A model generated the notes under the pieces. That model ran no database searches, was not told the origin of the DNA, and was given only the letters and a program-made list of their open reading frames with translations. 64,000 bases of DNA from Clostridia bacterium (GTDB taxonomy: Bacteria > Bacillota > Clostridia > Oscillospirales > Acutalibacteraceae), in assembly GCA_017399175.1 (NCBI GenBank), contig JAFQEE010000018.1:24000-87999 (forward strand), written 5' to 3'. A program made the translations under genes and the position numbers. Shown in pieces: positions 53,601-61,977 of this stretch. Numbering within the stretch: position 1 is the first letter of the stretch; the number at the start of each line of letters is the position of its first letter.

Positions 53601-53780
53601 TATCTATTCCCCTTTCGGTTTATGACTTTATTATAAGGAATAAAAAAGGACCTGTCAATAAACAAGTCCTTCAGTAACCGATAATTAAATTAGGTTGTGA
53701 TTATCAGCGAGATATTTTTTTGTCAGAACCGTCAAAAAACGCAGGCAATACTTTGTGTATTAACGAGTATTTTGGACGAG

Positions 53781-54635
53781 TTATGACGGAAAATTAGCCG
53801 CTGAGAATTTTGCTTCGCGAAGTTTTCTGTTGGTTTCGCGTTGGTCAACCCAGAATACGATTACCAATTCCATTATCGCACCAAGCATATGCCATGTTGA
53901 ATGACCGTGGAAATTACCAAGGGCAAAATCAGCAATTTCGTTGTCACCCCAGAGTGCTGTAATAATAGCAGCAACAATCAAAACACCGATTGTAAGAGCC
54001 AAAAGTGCTTTTTCATTTCCTGTCATCTTCTTAAAGTTATCTGCGAAAAGATAAGCCATCGGAAGAATTGTGATTATACAACCAACTTCAGCGATTGACA
54101 TACCGCCTGTTTTACCGTCCATTGGTGCACCGTTACCGCCGAAATAAAGCGGTCTGTCGTGAATTACAAACACTTCATATGTAAGAATGCCAAGCACAAG
54201 CACGGTTATTGCCGAAACACCTATTAAGAACATATTACGCTTTTTAAGGCTGTCCTTTGACTGATAGAACTCCATTGCGAAGCTACAAACACCGCACCAG
54301 GCAGTAAGTTCGGTAAATGACATATCAACATAACTTGCAAGTAACTTTGTGGTGAGCACTCCCGGTTCAAATGCACCGTAATTTGCTGTATGCATACCAA
54401 CAGATGTTACAGACATAATGCTGAAAATAATAAGGAACAAATACCAGTACCATTTTTTGTTCTTCTTGATAAGAAGAATGATTATGCCGATAATCGCAGC
54501 ATATGTATATGCCCAGTTTGTCTGTACTGCAGAATACTGTGCACAGAATTCTGCAAAAGTTGTGTCAATTCCCTCAAAAGGCAGAATATCCTTAAAAGAA
54601 AGCCAATCAATGAAATCGAGTTTTAATAATCCCAT
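53781..54635 (-). CDS. Multi-pass membrane protein, CREST-like hydrolase candidate
   Basis: A 284-residue protein with about eight transmembrane helices. It contains SVGMHTANYG (Ser-x3-His), an Asp in YVDMSFTE and HSTWHMLGA (His-x3-His), the pattern of zinc ligands and Ser in CREST family hydrolases such as alkaline ceramidases. This match is by motif only. The start at 54635 (MGLLKLDFIDW) follows AGAGGAAA; a longer frame of 300 residues has no such site. A secreted ceramidase-like enzyme is encoded 4 kb away (58570). Confidence 0.55.
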   Translation of the reverse strand: MGLLKLDFIDWLSFKDILPFEGIDTTFAEFCAQYSAVQTNWAYTYAAIIGIIILLIKKNKKWYWYLFLIIFSIMSVTSVGMHTANYGAFEPGVLTTKLLASYVDMSFTELTAWCGVCSFAMEFYQSKDSLKKRNMFLIGVSAITVLVLGILTYEVFVIHDRPLYFGGNGAPMDGKTGGMSIAEVGCIITILPMAYLFADNFKKMTGNEKALLALTIGVLIVAAIITALWGDNEIADFALGNFHGHSTWHMLGAIMELVIVFWVDQRETNRKLREAKFSAANFPS

Positions 54636-54711
54636 TTTCCTCTTCTTCTTTCTACGTATAAAAGATGAGCTGTAACAACTCACCTTTCATATCGGTATTT
54701 GATTTTATTAA

Positions 54712-55734
54712 TTATCCTTTGAAACCGCCGTTAAGTGTAACAACGAAGTCAACGACTGCAGTTGCCTGTTTAACAGGAACTGTCATACCCAAACCTGAAA
54801 TTGTCATATTGTTAAGAGTAATATTTACATAATAACTCCATGTACCGTTGATAATTCTGCCGTTGCTGTCAAGAGTAACCTTAAGTCTTGGGTTCTTATA
54901 TTGAAGCGTACAATCTTCATCAGCAATCTGTGCTGTCATACCAAGTGCTGAAAACTGACCAACAACTGAATCAATATCACCAACAACTGAAATAGCGTGA
55001 CCAACTGTACCGCTGTACATCTGACCGTTACCCTTATCAACCTGTTCTTTCATAACCATTTCGATTACGATGTTGTTACCACTCTTGTATGCTCTTGCTC
55101 CCTGAACATCAGAAACAGTAAGATTCTGATGACCGCCTGTAATACCCTTGATATTCATTGAGTTGTTGCTGAGCGCCTTTGCCATAATGCCCTCTGCAAA
55201 GCTGAGCAAAGCACCGGGGATACCGGGAGCATTAAGTGAATCATCACGAAGTTTCATATCCTGATATGAAGTTACTGAATTGTGAGTTCTGCCTGCTGCG
55301 TGTCTGTATGTTTCAACAACTTCTGCTGTTGTCCATTTTGTAGGGTCAGCGCTCTGCTGAGTGTTATCCTGCTGGTTGTTGTTCTGCGGAACATCCTGCT
55401 GGTTATCCTGTTGCTGATTGTTCTGCATAAAGTCATTAACATCAGGAGTAACACCCTGAACTTCCTTTAATTCAATCTGTCCTGTTTCAATAAGGTAGTT
55501 GTAATATGCGAACATCTGGCTACAATATTCACAGTCACAAGTGGGAACTGTGCTCTTATTTTTGTCTGATGAAATTGCAAATGCTATTCCAAAAACTGCT
55601 ACAAGGAATATTACAACTGCTAACACAATAGCAACAATCTTCTTTGTCTTTTTTGATTTTTTAGGTGAAGCAGGCTGTGCCGGCGGTGTTGGTTCTGTTG
55701 GCTGTACAGGCTGCATTGGTTCCATATTATCCAT
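54712..55734 (-). CDS. Envelope protein paralog 1 (single-TM, Pro-rich N-terminus)
   Basis: A 340-residue type II membrane protein. A Pro-rich cytoplasmic tail (MDNMEPMQPVQPTEPTPPAQP) precedes one transmembrane helix (KIVAIVLAVVIFLVAVFGIAF), a Cys pair CDCEYC, a Gln/Asn-rich linker (QQDNQQDVPQNNNQQDN) and a C-terminal domain. That domain, with WTTAEVVETYRHAA, GITGGHQNLTVSDV, GTVGHAISVVGD and NGTWSYYV, is shared with the two genes downstream (56068, 57603). Function is unknown; the shared domain is not one I recognise. Confidence 0.65.
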   Translation of the reverse strand: MDNMEPMQPVQPTEPTPPAQPASPKKSKKTKKIVAIVLAVVIFLVAVFGIAFAISSDKNKSTVPTCDCEYCSQMFAYYNYLIETGQIELKEVQGVTPDVNDFMQNNQQQDNQQDVPQNNNQQDNTQQSADPTKWTTAEVVETYRHAAGRTHNSVTSYQDMKLRDDSLNAPGIPGALLSFAEGIMAKALSNNSMNIKGITGGHQNLTVSDVQGARAYKSGNNIVIEMVMKEQVDKGNGQMYSGTVGHAISVVGDIDSVVGQFSALGMTAQIADEDCTLQYKNPRLKVTLDSNGRIINGTWSYYVNITLNNMTISGLGMTVPVKQATAVVDFVVTLNGGFKG

Positions 55735-55878
55735 AGTTATATCCTCCCGATTACATATATGAAAATATTTTACTATATTTGTGTTTTTTTGTCAATTAGA
55801 AACCGGGTTAATATGTAATGTTCACAAAATTATAACAAATTTGAAAACAAAAAAATTGGAGATTAACGGGAATAAAAA

Positions 55879-56042
55879 TGAAATATTGCTACTCAATATG
55901 AAATAATCTTACGATTATGAAGTATTTACTGTCGTAAATATGAAATGAAGCAAATCCTTAATATGCCGAAGGCATACTTCATAGCGTTAGCTATTTCACA
56001 TCCGCGGGATACTTCACAAATCCGTAAGGATTTACTTCATTA
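55879..56042. repeat. Hairpin-chain repeat, family B
   Basis: A series of tiny palindromes with cores such as ATTTAC/GTAAAT, TATGCC/GGCATA, TAGC/GCTA, ATCC/GGAT and AAATCC/GGATTT is joined by linkers of the ATTTCAT or ACTTCAC type. The copy at 63688 is the same chain in reverse order and strand; 57476 is a shorter version. It lies just before the terminator of paralog 2. Confidence 0.75.
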
Positions 56043-56075
56043 AAAAAACTCCCCGAAGGGAGTTTTTTTAGAATC
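56043..56075 (-). terminator. Terminator of paralog 2
   Basis: AAACTCCCTTCGGGGAGTTT hairpin with T-run, reaching into the stop codon region of paralog 2. The identical hairpin follows paralog 3 at 57578. Confidence 0.85.
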
Positions 56076-57051
56076 CGCCACCTGTGGTAATTACATAGTT
56101 AATTTCTGTTGTTGCGTTTTCGACAACTACCTTCTCAATCTGAAGTCCTCTTACGGTTACTCCCACAACATAACTCCATGTACCCTTTTCAATAACACCT
56201 TTGTCATTGATTTTCACTTTCAACTGTGGATTTATGTATTTAAGTTGAACGAAAGCATCCTTGAAATTAATTGTCCAATTAGGGAAATTATCGGCAACAA
56301 CTGCGATGTTACCAACGACAGAAATTGCGTGTCCTGTTGTGCCCTTGAATGTATCACCGTAAGCATCGTCTGTCTGTTCAACAGGTGTCATTTCTATAAT
56401 TGTGTAGTTGCCCTCTTTATATGCCTTTGCACTCTTGATGTCCGACGGAACAAGGTCGTTGTAACCACCTGTAATACCGTCAAATTCAGTTGAATTTGCT
56501 TTAAGTGCCGCCTTGATAATAGGTTCAGCAAGACCGATAAGGAATTCCAATGCACCATTATTGAGATTAACATCCATTCCGTTATCCATTGTCATTTTTT
56601 GAATTGACTTAACTCCTGTTGAATTGTTGGCAGCCATTTTGTAGTAGTTTACAATTTCAGCTTTAGTCCATTCGGCAGGATTTTTTGGAAGTTCACGCTC
56701 AGGTTCTTTTGTTTCTTCCTGATTATTGTCGTCCTGTGTTACATCGCCTGATTCAATATCTGTATCAAGATTTTCGTCTGTAATGCTATCTGTTCCCATA
56801 TTGGTTGTGTTATCGTCAGAAACAGAATTATCTGTATTTACAAAATCGCCATTATTGTTGACAATCACATTTGAACCTGCATTTTCCACACCCTTCTGGG
56901 CAGTTGTTTTACCAATAGATACAACACCAACTGCAAGAGCAACAGCAAGAACGACTGCAAGGAAAGAAGTAAAGCCTGAAGATGCTTTTTCTTTCTTCAT
57001 CTTTTTGATTTCAGCCTGTTCGGGAGTTAAAGGTGCTTTTGATTTTGCCAT
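56068..57051 (-). CDS. Envelope protein paralog 2 (single-TM)
   Basis: A 327-residue protein. A basic N-terminus (MAKSKAPLTPEQAEIKKMKKEK) is followed by one transmembrane helix (FTSFLAVVLAVALAVGVVSIG), an Asp/Asn-rich linker (residues 62-115) and a C-terminal domain shared with paralogs 1 and 3: WTKAEIVNYYKMAANNS, GITGGYNDLVPSDIKSAKAYK, GTTGHAISVVGNIAVV and KGTWSYVVGV, ending TTGGGF. It is extracellular if the N-terminus is inside. The gene ends in its own terminator. Function unknown. Confidence 0.65.
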   Translation of the reverse strand: MAKSKAPLTPEQAEIKKMKKEKASSGFTSFLAVVLAVALAVGVVSIGKTTAQKGVENAGSNVIVNNNGDFVNTDNSVSDDNTTNMGTDSITDENLDTDIESGDVTQDDNNQEETKEPERELPKNPAEWTKAEIVNYYKMAANNSTGVKSIQKMTMDNGMDVNLNNGALEFLIGLAEPIIKAALKANSTEFDGITGGYNDLVPSDIKSAKAYKEGNYTIIEMTPVEQTDDAYGDTFKGTTGHAISVVGNIAVVADNFPNWTINFKDAFVQLKYINPQLKVKINDKGVIEKGTWSYVVGVTVRGLQIEKVVVENATTEINYVITTGGGF

Positions 57052-57147
57052 AAAAAATACCCCTTTTTTTACAATTTATTTCCCATACATTTTATCCTTT
57101 TTTTACTCATTTGTCAATCGAAAACATTGTGTGTATGATTTGTTTGA

Positions 57148-57432
57148 ATAGACAAATTGGAGTTTATCGGGGAAGTGCAAAATGCAAAACGCAAAGTGCA
57201 AAATGTAGGAACTGCGTTGCGATTATAACAAAACCAATATGGTTGGAATGTAGGGGCGAGTCTCCGTGCTCGCCCACAAGTGCATATTAAAAGTTCGGGA
57301 GGGCACGGAGACCCTCCCCTACAACATATTTTAATTGGTTACTTTGTAGGGACGCTTCACGAAGCGTCCGAATGAGAGTTTCAGCACACTTTGGAACGGT
57401 TGCTTCATGAAGCAACCCTACAGGGTTGCATT
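57148..57432. repeat. Mosaic dispersed repeat, family A
   Basis: It starts ACAAATTGGAGTTTATCGGGGA and reads as the reverse complement of 31068-31401, with the same palindromes and spacer order. The right terminus is lost. It lies between paralogs 2 and 3. Confidence 0.7.
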
Positions 57433-57475
57433 ATCATATTAGTGTAGTTAATAAGTTAACAATTACATGAATTGA

Positions 57476-57577
57476 ATAATGAAATATTGCTACGCAATAT
57501 GAAATAATCTTACGATTATGAAATATTTACTGTCGTAAATATGAAATGAAGCAAATCCATAAGGATTTACTTCATTA
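57476..57577. repeat. Hairpin-chain repeat, family B (short)
   Basis: A shortened copy of the 55879 chain: ATATTG/CAATAT, AATAATC/GATTAT, ATTTAC/GTAAAT and AAATCC/GGATTT hairpins with GAAAT/TTCAT linkers. It lies before the terminator of paralog 3. Confidence 0.7.
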
Positions 57578-57610
57578 AAAAAACTCCCCGAAGGGAGTTT
57601 TTTTAGAATC
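57578..57610 (-). terminator. Terminator of paralog 3
   Basis: The same AAACTCCCTTCGGGGAGTTT hairpin and T-run as at 56043, reaching the stop codon of paralog 3. Confidence 0.85.
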
Positions 57611-58511
57611 CGCCACCTGTGACGATTACATATTTCATTATTGCATCTGCTTTATCAACCATAATTCCGCTGATTTCAAGATGCTTGATTGCGATTACAG
57701 CATTATAGCTCCAAGTACCCTTTTCAATGATACCTTTATTGTTGATTTTAACCTTTACTGTTGGGTCAGCATAACGGATTTTGATATCTGCTTCCTTATA
57801 CTTAATATCGAACTGTGGGAACTGTTCAACCGCTGTTGCGATGTTGCCGAGAACATTGATTGCGTGACCAACTGTACCTGACTGTGCATCCCCGTACATA
57901 CCGTCTATCTGTTCAACCATATAAAGTTCAACAACTGTACAGTTACCCTGCTTATATGCCTTTGCACTCTTTACATCAGATGCTTTGAGATTTTCGAAAC
58001 CACCTGTAAGACCATTGTATGTCATAGTGTTATTCTTGATAACTGTGCTGATAGCAGGCTTAATCATATTAAGGAAGAAGTTAAGAGCACCGTCACCGTC
58101 ATTAACAACGAGCTTTGCAAGTTCCATTGTCTGTGATGACTTTACAGTAGGATGAGTTTTGATTGCTGACTGCTTGTAATACTCAACAATCTGTTCCTTT
58201 GACCATTTTGCAGGGTCAGTTGGAAGTTCTTCTTTCTTTGTTGTAGGCTCGTCTTCTTTATCGTCAGCCTTATCTGTTGAAGGCTCTTCGCTGTTTTTAT
58301 CAGTTGACGGTTCTTCATCAGTTGAGGGTTCGTCAGATACATTTTCGTCTGTTGACGGTTCAACATCCACTTCCCCTGAATTTACTGCCTTATCGTCCGT
58401 TGTGTTTTCAGTATTCACATCAGTTGTTGGTGTATCGTCTTTATTACCACCACAAGCAACAAAAGCAAACATCATTGATAATACTAAAAGAATTGCTATA
58501 ATTTTTTTCAT
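57603..58511 (-). CDS. Envelope lipoprotein paralog 3
   Basis: A 302-residue lipoprotein. Signal MKKIIAILLVLSMMFAFVAC, lipidated Cys20, is followed by a Thr/Asp/Glu-rich linker with repeated EPSTD units (DEPSTDEEPSTDK). The C-terminal domain is shared with paralogs 1 and 2: WSKEQIVEYYKQSA, GLTGGFENLKASDVKSAKAYK, GTVGHAINVLGNIATAV and KGTWSYN, ending VTGGGF. Three different membrane anchors on one domain in a row point to a tandem duplication with exchanged N-termini. Function unknown. Confidence 0.7.
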   Translation of the reverse strand: MKKIIAILLVLSMMFAFVACGGNKDDTPTTDVNTENTTDDKAVNSGEVDVEPSTDENVSDEPSTDEEPSTDKNSEEPSTDKADDKEDEPTTKKEELPTDPAKWSKEQIVEYYKQSAIKTHPTVKSSQTMELAKLVVNDGDGALNFFLNMIKPAISTVIKNNTMTYNGLTGGFENLKASDVKSAKAYKQGNCTVVELYMVEQIDGMYGDAQSGTVGHAINVLGNIATAVEQFPQFDIKYKEADIKIRYADPTVKVKINNKGIIEKGTWSYNAVIAIKHLEISGIMVDKADAIMKYVIVTGGGF

Positions 58512-58569
58512 TAAAATCAGCCTCCCCCAATATTTTATACAATCATACTACAATAATTCATAAAAAATG

Positions 58570-60162
58570 TCAACGAACAGAATTAATGAGTTCTGTATAA
58601 GATTCCACGAAAACAGAGCCTGCTGTTCTGCTGATAATATTTACTTCTTCATTTTCACCGATAAGTGAATGATATTCATTGTCACGAAGCACATATCCAG
58701 CCTGGTCATTACAAAGACCGTAAACCATTACATTAGGAACATCTGCTGTATCTGTCAAGGCATCATAATCCCATGTGTCCCCTGTCCAAGAAGCATCACC
58801 TGATTCAGGTCCGCCGAAAATAAGCATTGGGTCAAATTCACCGGGACACATAAAGATACCAACCTTGTTACCAAGTTCCATATATCCGATTTCAGTAATC
58901 AATACATACTTAAATCCGTCTTTTACAATTACTGCATTAAGGATATCCTGACGGGCAGCAAGTGTTAAAATTCCGTTATCAACTTTCATGTTAACTTCCT
59001 TGTGTGCCACATTAAGAACAGGCTGAAGTTTTATATCGTTGTTGATTTTAATAACCTTGTCAGCAAGTGCATAGCCGTAAGCTGTGATATTTTCAATATC
59101 AGTTGCACCTTCTTTGTCTGTAAGTTCTCTTTCCTGTCTTATAGCAAGTTCAGCACCGATTACATAAACAACATTTGCACCTGTTTTTTCCTTGATTGCC
59201 TTTTCAATATAATAAGGATAGTCGGCGGTAAGTTCGTCAGGTCCTGCACCCATACCTGTACAATGCATTGAGCCCTGTAAAATCCAAGTTTCCTTTGAGC
59301 CGTCATTCGGTACAAAACGGAGTCTGTGCATATTCTCATCAAATGACCAAGGGTCACGAGCATCACGCATATATTCACTTATATCTGTATAACCGTAGTA
59401 AAGGTTACCTTTTTTCATATTTTTAACAGCACTTTCAACACAGTCAACTGTTTTCTCAAAAAGGTTATCCATAAACTCTTGATTTTTCATAACCTTAATG
59501 CTGTCAAGAACACCGCCCAATGCAGCATTTGTTGTGTTGATGATAAGACCCGGTAAAAGCGGAATATTCATACCGAGAGTATCAATGCAAGAATGCTGAT
59601 GTAATACGGAAACATTCATACTGATTATATTATAACCGCTGACTGCCTGTGCAACTTTATTACGGATTGTCTGAACATCACCGCGTGAAAGACCAAAGCC
59701 GTCAATAACAGCGTGAACAACAATACCGCTTACACCGTCGCTTATTGCGTATACTCTTACTCGCTGGTCGTCGTTGATTTTTGTAGGCACTCTGCCCTCA
59801 AAAACTTCAAGTGTACCTGCAAGGAAATATTCACCGTTCATAATATCAAGGTCTTCTAAAAGTGATGCACCTGCATAACCCATATACCATGCTGAATTTT
59901 CCTTTGTGTTTTTGTCGAATTTCTTTTCGCCCTCATAAAAATTACTTGCTTCGTAATCTTCTATTTTTTCCCAGTCACCATCATAACCGGGCCAGAAAAC
60001 ATTAAGCACAGTAAGAATTCTGTGAATAAGTACATCAAGACAAAGGTTAAAAGTATTCTCGATATTAGTTGTTTCTATCTTAATACAAGCAGAAGCAGGT
60101 ACCATAAAAACAGAAAACACCATAACGAGTGAAAGAATAATTGCAAGAAGCTTTTTAGTCAT
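58570..60162 (-). CDS. Secreted neutral/alkaline ceramidase-like protein
   Basis: A 530-residue exported protein: signal peptide MTKKLLAIILSLVMVFSVFMVPASA, then a domain like neutral ceramidase. WYMGYAGASLLED, DGVSGIVVHAVIDGFGLSRGDVQTIR and NVSVLHQHSCIDTLGM correspond to the GYA, (V)DxIGL and THTHSGPD-like zinc and nucleophile regions. Family members hydrolyse the amide of ceramides. The C-terminal domain typical of full-length enzymes is short. The start at 60162 is set by AAGGGG upstream. Substrates may include dietary or host sphingolipids. The variant HQHSCID motif leaves activity uncertain. Confidence 0.55.
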   Translation of the reverse strand: MTKKLLAIILSLVMVFSVFMVPASACIKIETTNIENTFNLCLDVLIHRILTVLNVFWPGYDGDWEKIEDYEASNFYEGEKKFDKNTKENSAWYMGYAGASLLEDLDIMNGEYFLAGTLEVFEGRVPTKINDDQRVRVYAISDGVSGIVVHAVIDGFGLSRGDVQTIRNKVAQAVSGYNIISMNVSVLHQHSCIDTLGMNIPLLPGLIINTTNAALGGVLDSIKVMKNQEFMDNLFEKTVDCVESAVKNMKKGNLYYGYTDISEYMRDARDPWSFDENMHRLRFVPNDGSKETWILQGSMHCTGMGAGPDELTADYPYYIEKAIKEKTGANVVYVIGAELAIRQERELTDKEGATDIENITAYGYALADKVIKINNDIKLQPVLNVAHKEVNMKVDNGILTLAARQDILNAVIVKDGFKYVLITEIGYMELGNKVGIFMCPGEFDPMLIFGGPESGDASWTGDTWDYDALTDTADVPNVMVYGLCNDQAGYVLRDNEYHSLIGENEEVNIISRTAGSVFVESYTELINSVR

Positions 60163-60296
60163 AAAAATTTCCCCTTTTAATTTATAAAGAATATTATACA
60201 ACTATTTATTACATTCTTCAATAATAAAAATGACAAATATGAGAAAATGTAAAACTTTTACACTTGTTCTATTATGTAAAACTTGTTCCTAATTCC

Positions 60297-60325
60297 TTGA
60301 CAACTGTCAAAGTGTATAGTAGAAT
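60297..60325 (+). promoter_or_regulatory. Promoter of A-C-carrier operon
   Basis: TTGACA and TAGAAT are separated by 17 bp. The dyad TTGACAACTGTCAA overlaps the -35 box and may be an operator. It is divergent from the ceramidase-like gene. Confidence 0.65.
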
Positions 60326-60420
60326 TTGAATGTTAAAAATGTAGAAAATGGGTGATAATGTACATTCGAAAGATATTTTGTTCATTTTCCAATCATAAAA
60401 ACGAAAGGCTTAATGAGGAT

Positions 60421-61977
60421 ATGAGTAATAAAAACCTTGCAACAGTAAAAGACCTTGTAAATTTTGCTGCCCAAAACTACGGAGAAAGAGATTTTTGTAA
60501 ATTTTTCCGTGACAGCGAAATCGAAATCAAAAATTTCGCTGAATTCCGTGAAGATTGTTTCGCAGTAAGCCGATATATCAAAACTATTGAAAAAGAAAAG
60601 ATGCACATTGCATTTATCGGTAAGACAAACTATGAATATATCGCTTGTCTTACAGGTATGATTTGCAGCGGTAATGTTGTTGTGCCATTCGACCCTAACA
60701 TTTCAGTTGAAGAAGCTTGCACACTTTTCCAGGATGCTGACATTCAGATGCTTTTCTGTGAAGAAGAATTTTTAAGCAAAGCAAATGTAATTCAGCAGAA
60801 ATATGAAGGTATCCGTCAGGTTGTGTCCCTCGGTGACTGGCATTGGTTCGACAATATTTTCAAAACATATTCTGCAGAGAGTGAATACGCTCACCTTTCA
60901 GACATCGAAATCGACCCATATGAATGTGCATTGATTATCTATACATCAGGTACAACAGGTGAAAGAAAGGGTGTTATGCTTACAAACAGTAATTTGACAT
61001 CAAACTCCTGTTACGATACATACAAGGCTCTGGACGGTGAAGTCTGTCTTTCAGTTTTACCTATGCACCATGTTTTCTGTTATGCTTGTGATGTGCTTAA
61101 AGTTCTTTATGACGGTACAACAATCTGTCTTAACGGTGCACTTCCTAACATTTACAGAAATTTCCTTATATTTGAACCGACAAACACAAGAATTGTTCCG
61201 CTTCTTTGCAAGGCAATTATCACAAAAATTAAAATTCAAGAAAAGAAACACCCTGAGCTTACTCCGCGTGAGGCTGCTGAACTTGTTGTCGGTAAGCGTC
61301 TTACAAGATTTATTGCAGGTAGTGCGTTTTTAAGCGGTGCTTTGATTGACGAATTCGCAAAATACGGTATTACTGCCCGTCAGGGTTACGGTATGAGCGA
61401 ATGCAGTCCTCGTATCACAGTATCTGATTTTTCAGAAGACAACAAATACTCAAACGGTATTCTCACAGGTGTTGACGATGTAAGAGTTATTGACGGTGAA
61501 ATTCAGGTTAAAGGCCCTTCAGTTATGAAAGGTTACTACAAGAAACCTGAAAGAACAGCAGAAGCCTTCACAGAGGACGGATATTTACACACAGGTGACT
61601 TGGGTTACATTGAAAACAACCATATTTACCTTGTAGGCAGAAAGAAAAATCTTATTATCCTTTCAAACGGCGAAAACATTTCTCCCGAAGAACTTGAAAA
61701 CAAGTTCGTTGATGACGGAATTGTAAAAGAAATTGTTGTTCGCGGTGAAAAGGATACAATTATCGCTGAAATTTTCCCTGACGAAGCACTTGCTGCTACT
61801 ATGGGAATTACAGATATTCCTGCTGAAATCAGCAAAATTGTTGACAGAGTAAATTCTTCTCTTAATACTGACAGACATATTCACTCATTTGTTATAAGAG
61901 AAACTCCGTTCCCAAGAACTTCAACAGGTAAAATTAAGAGAGCACAATTTAATTTTGCGGAGGATGAAGCAAAATGA
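60421..61977 (+). CDS. AMP-forming acyl/aryl ligase (standalone adenylation enzyme)
   Basis: A protein of about 518 residues of the ANL superfamily. Motifs: ALIIYTSGTTGERKGVMLT (A3), YGMSECSPRI (A5), YLHTGDLGYIENNHIYLVGRKKNLIIL (A7-A8) and TSTGKIKRAQF (catalytic Lys). It would activate a carboxylic acid as acyl-AMP and load the carrier protein encoded two genes downstream. ATG 60421 starts at the family core with GAGG close by; ATG 60358 is an alternative nearer the promoter and adds 21 residues. The stop overlaps the next ATG by 4 bp. The acid substrate is unknown. Confidence 0.87.
   Translation: MSNKNLATVKDLVNFAAQNYGERDFCKFFRDSEIEIKNFAEFREDCFAVSRYIKTIEKEKMHIAFIGKTNYEYIACLTGMICSGNVVVPFDPNISVEEACTLFQDADIQMLFCEEEFLSKANVIQQKYEGIRQVVSLGDWHWFDNIFKTYSAESEYAHLSDIEIDPYECALIIYTSGTTGERKGVMLTNSNLTSNSCYDTYKALDGEVCLSVLPMHHVFCYACDVLKVLYDGTTICLNGALPNIYRNFLIFEPTNTRIVPLLCKAIITKIKIQEKKHPELTPREAAELVVGKRLTRFIAGSAFLSGALIDEFAKYGITARQGYGMSECSPRITVSDFSEDNKYSNGILTGVDDVRVIDGEIQVKGPSVMKGYYKKPERTAEAFTEDGYLHTGDLGYIENNHIYLVGRKKNLIILSNGENISPEELENKFVDDGIVKEIVVRGEKDTIIAEIFPDEALAATMGITDIPAEISKIVDRVNSSLNTDRHIHSFVIRETPFPRTSTGKIKRAQFNFAEDEAK

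Noticed and set aside
57681-58501. Plus-strand ORFs within lipoprotein paralog 3
   Set aside because: Shadow frames of the low-complexity Thr/Glu-rich linker; the lipoprotein signal and shared domain support only the minus strand.
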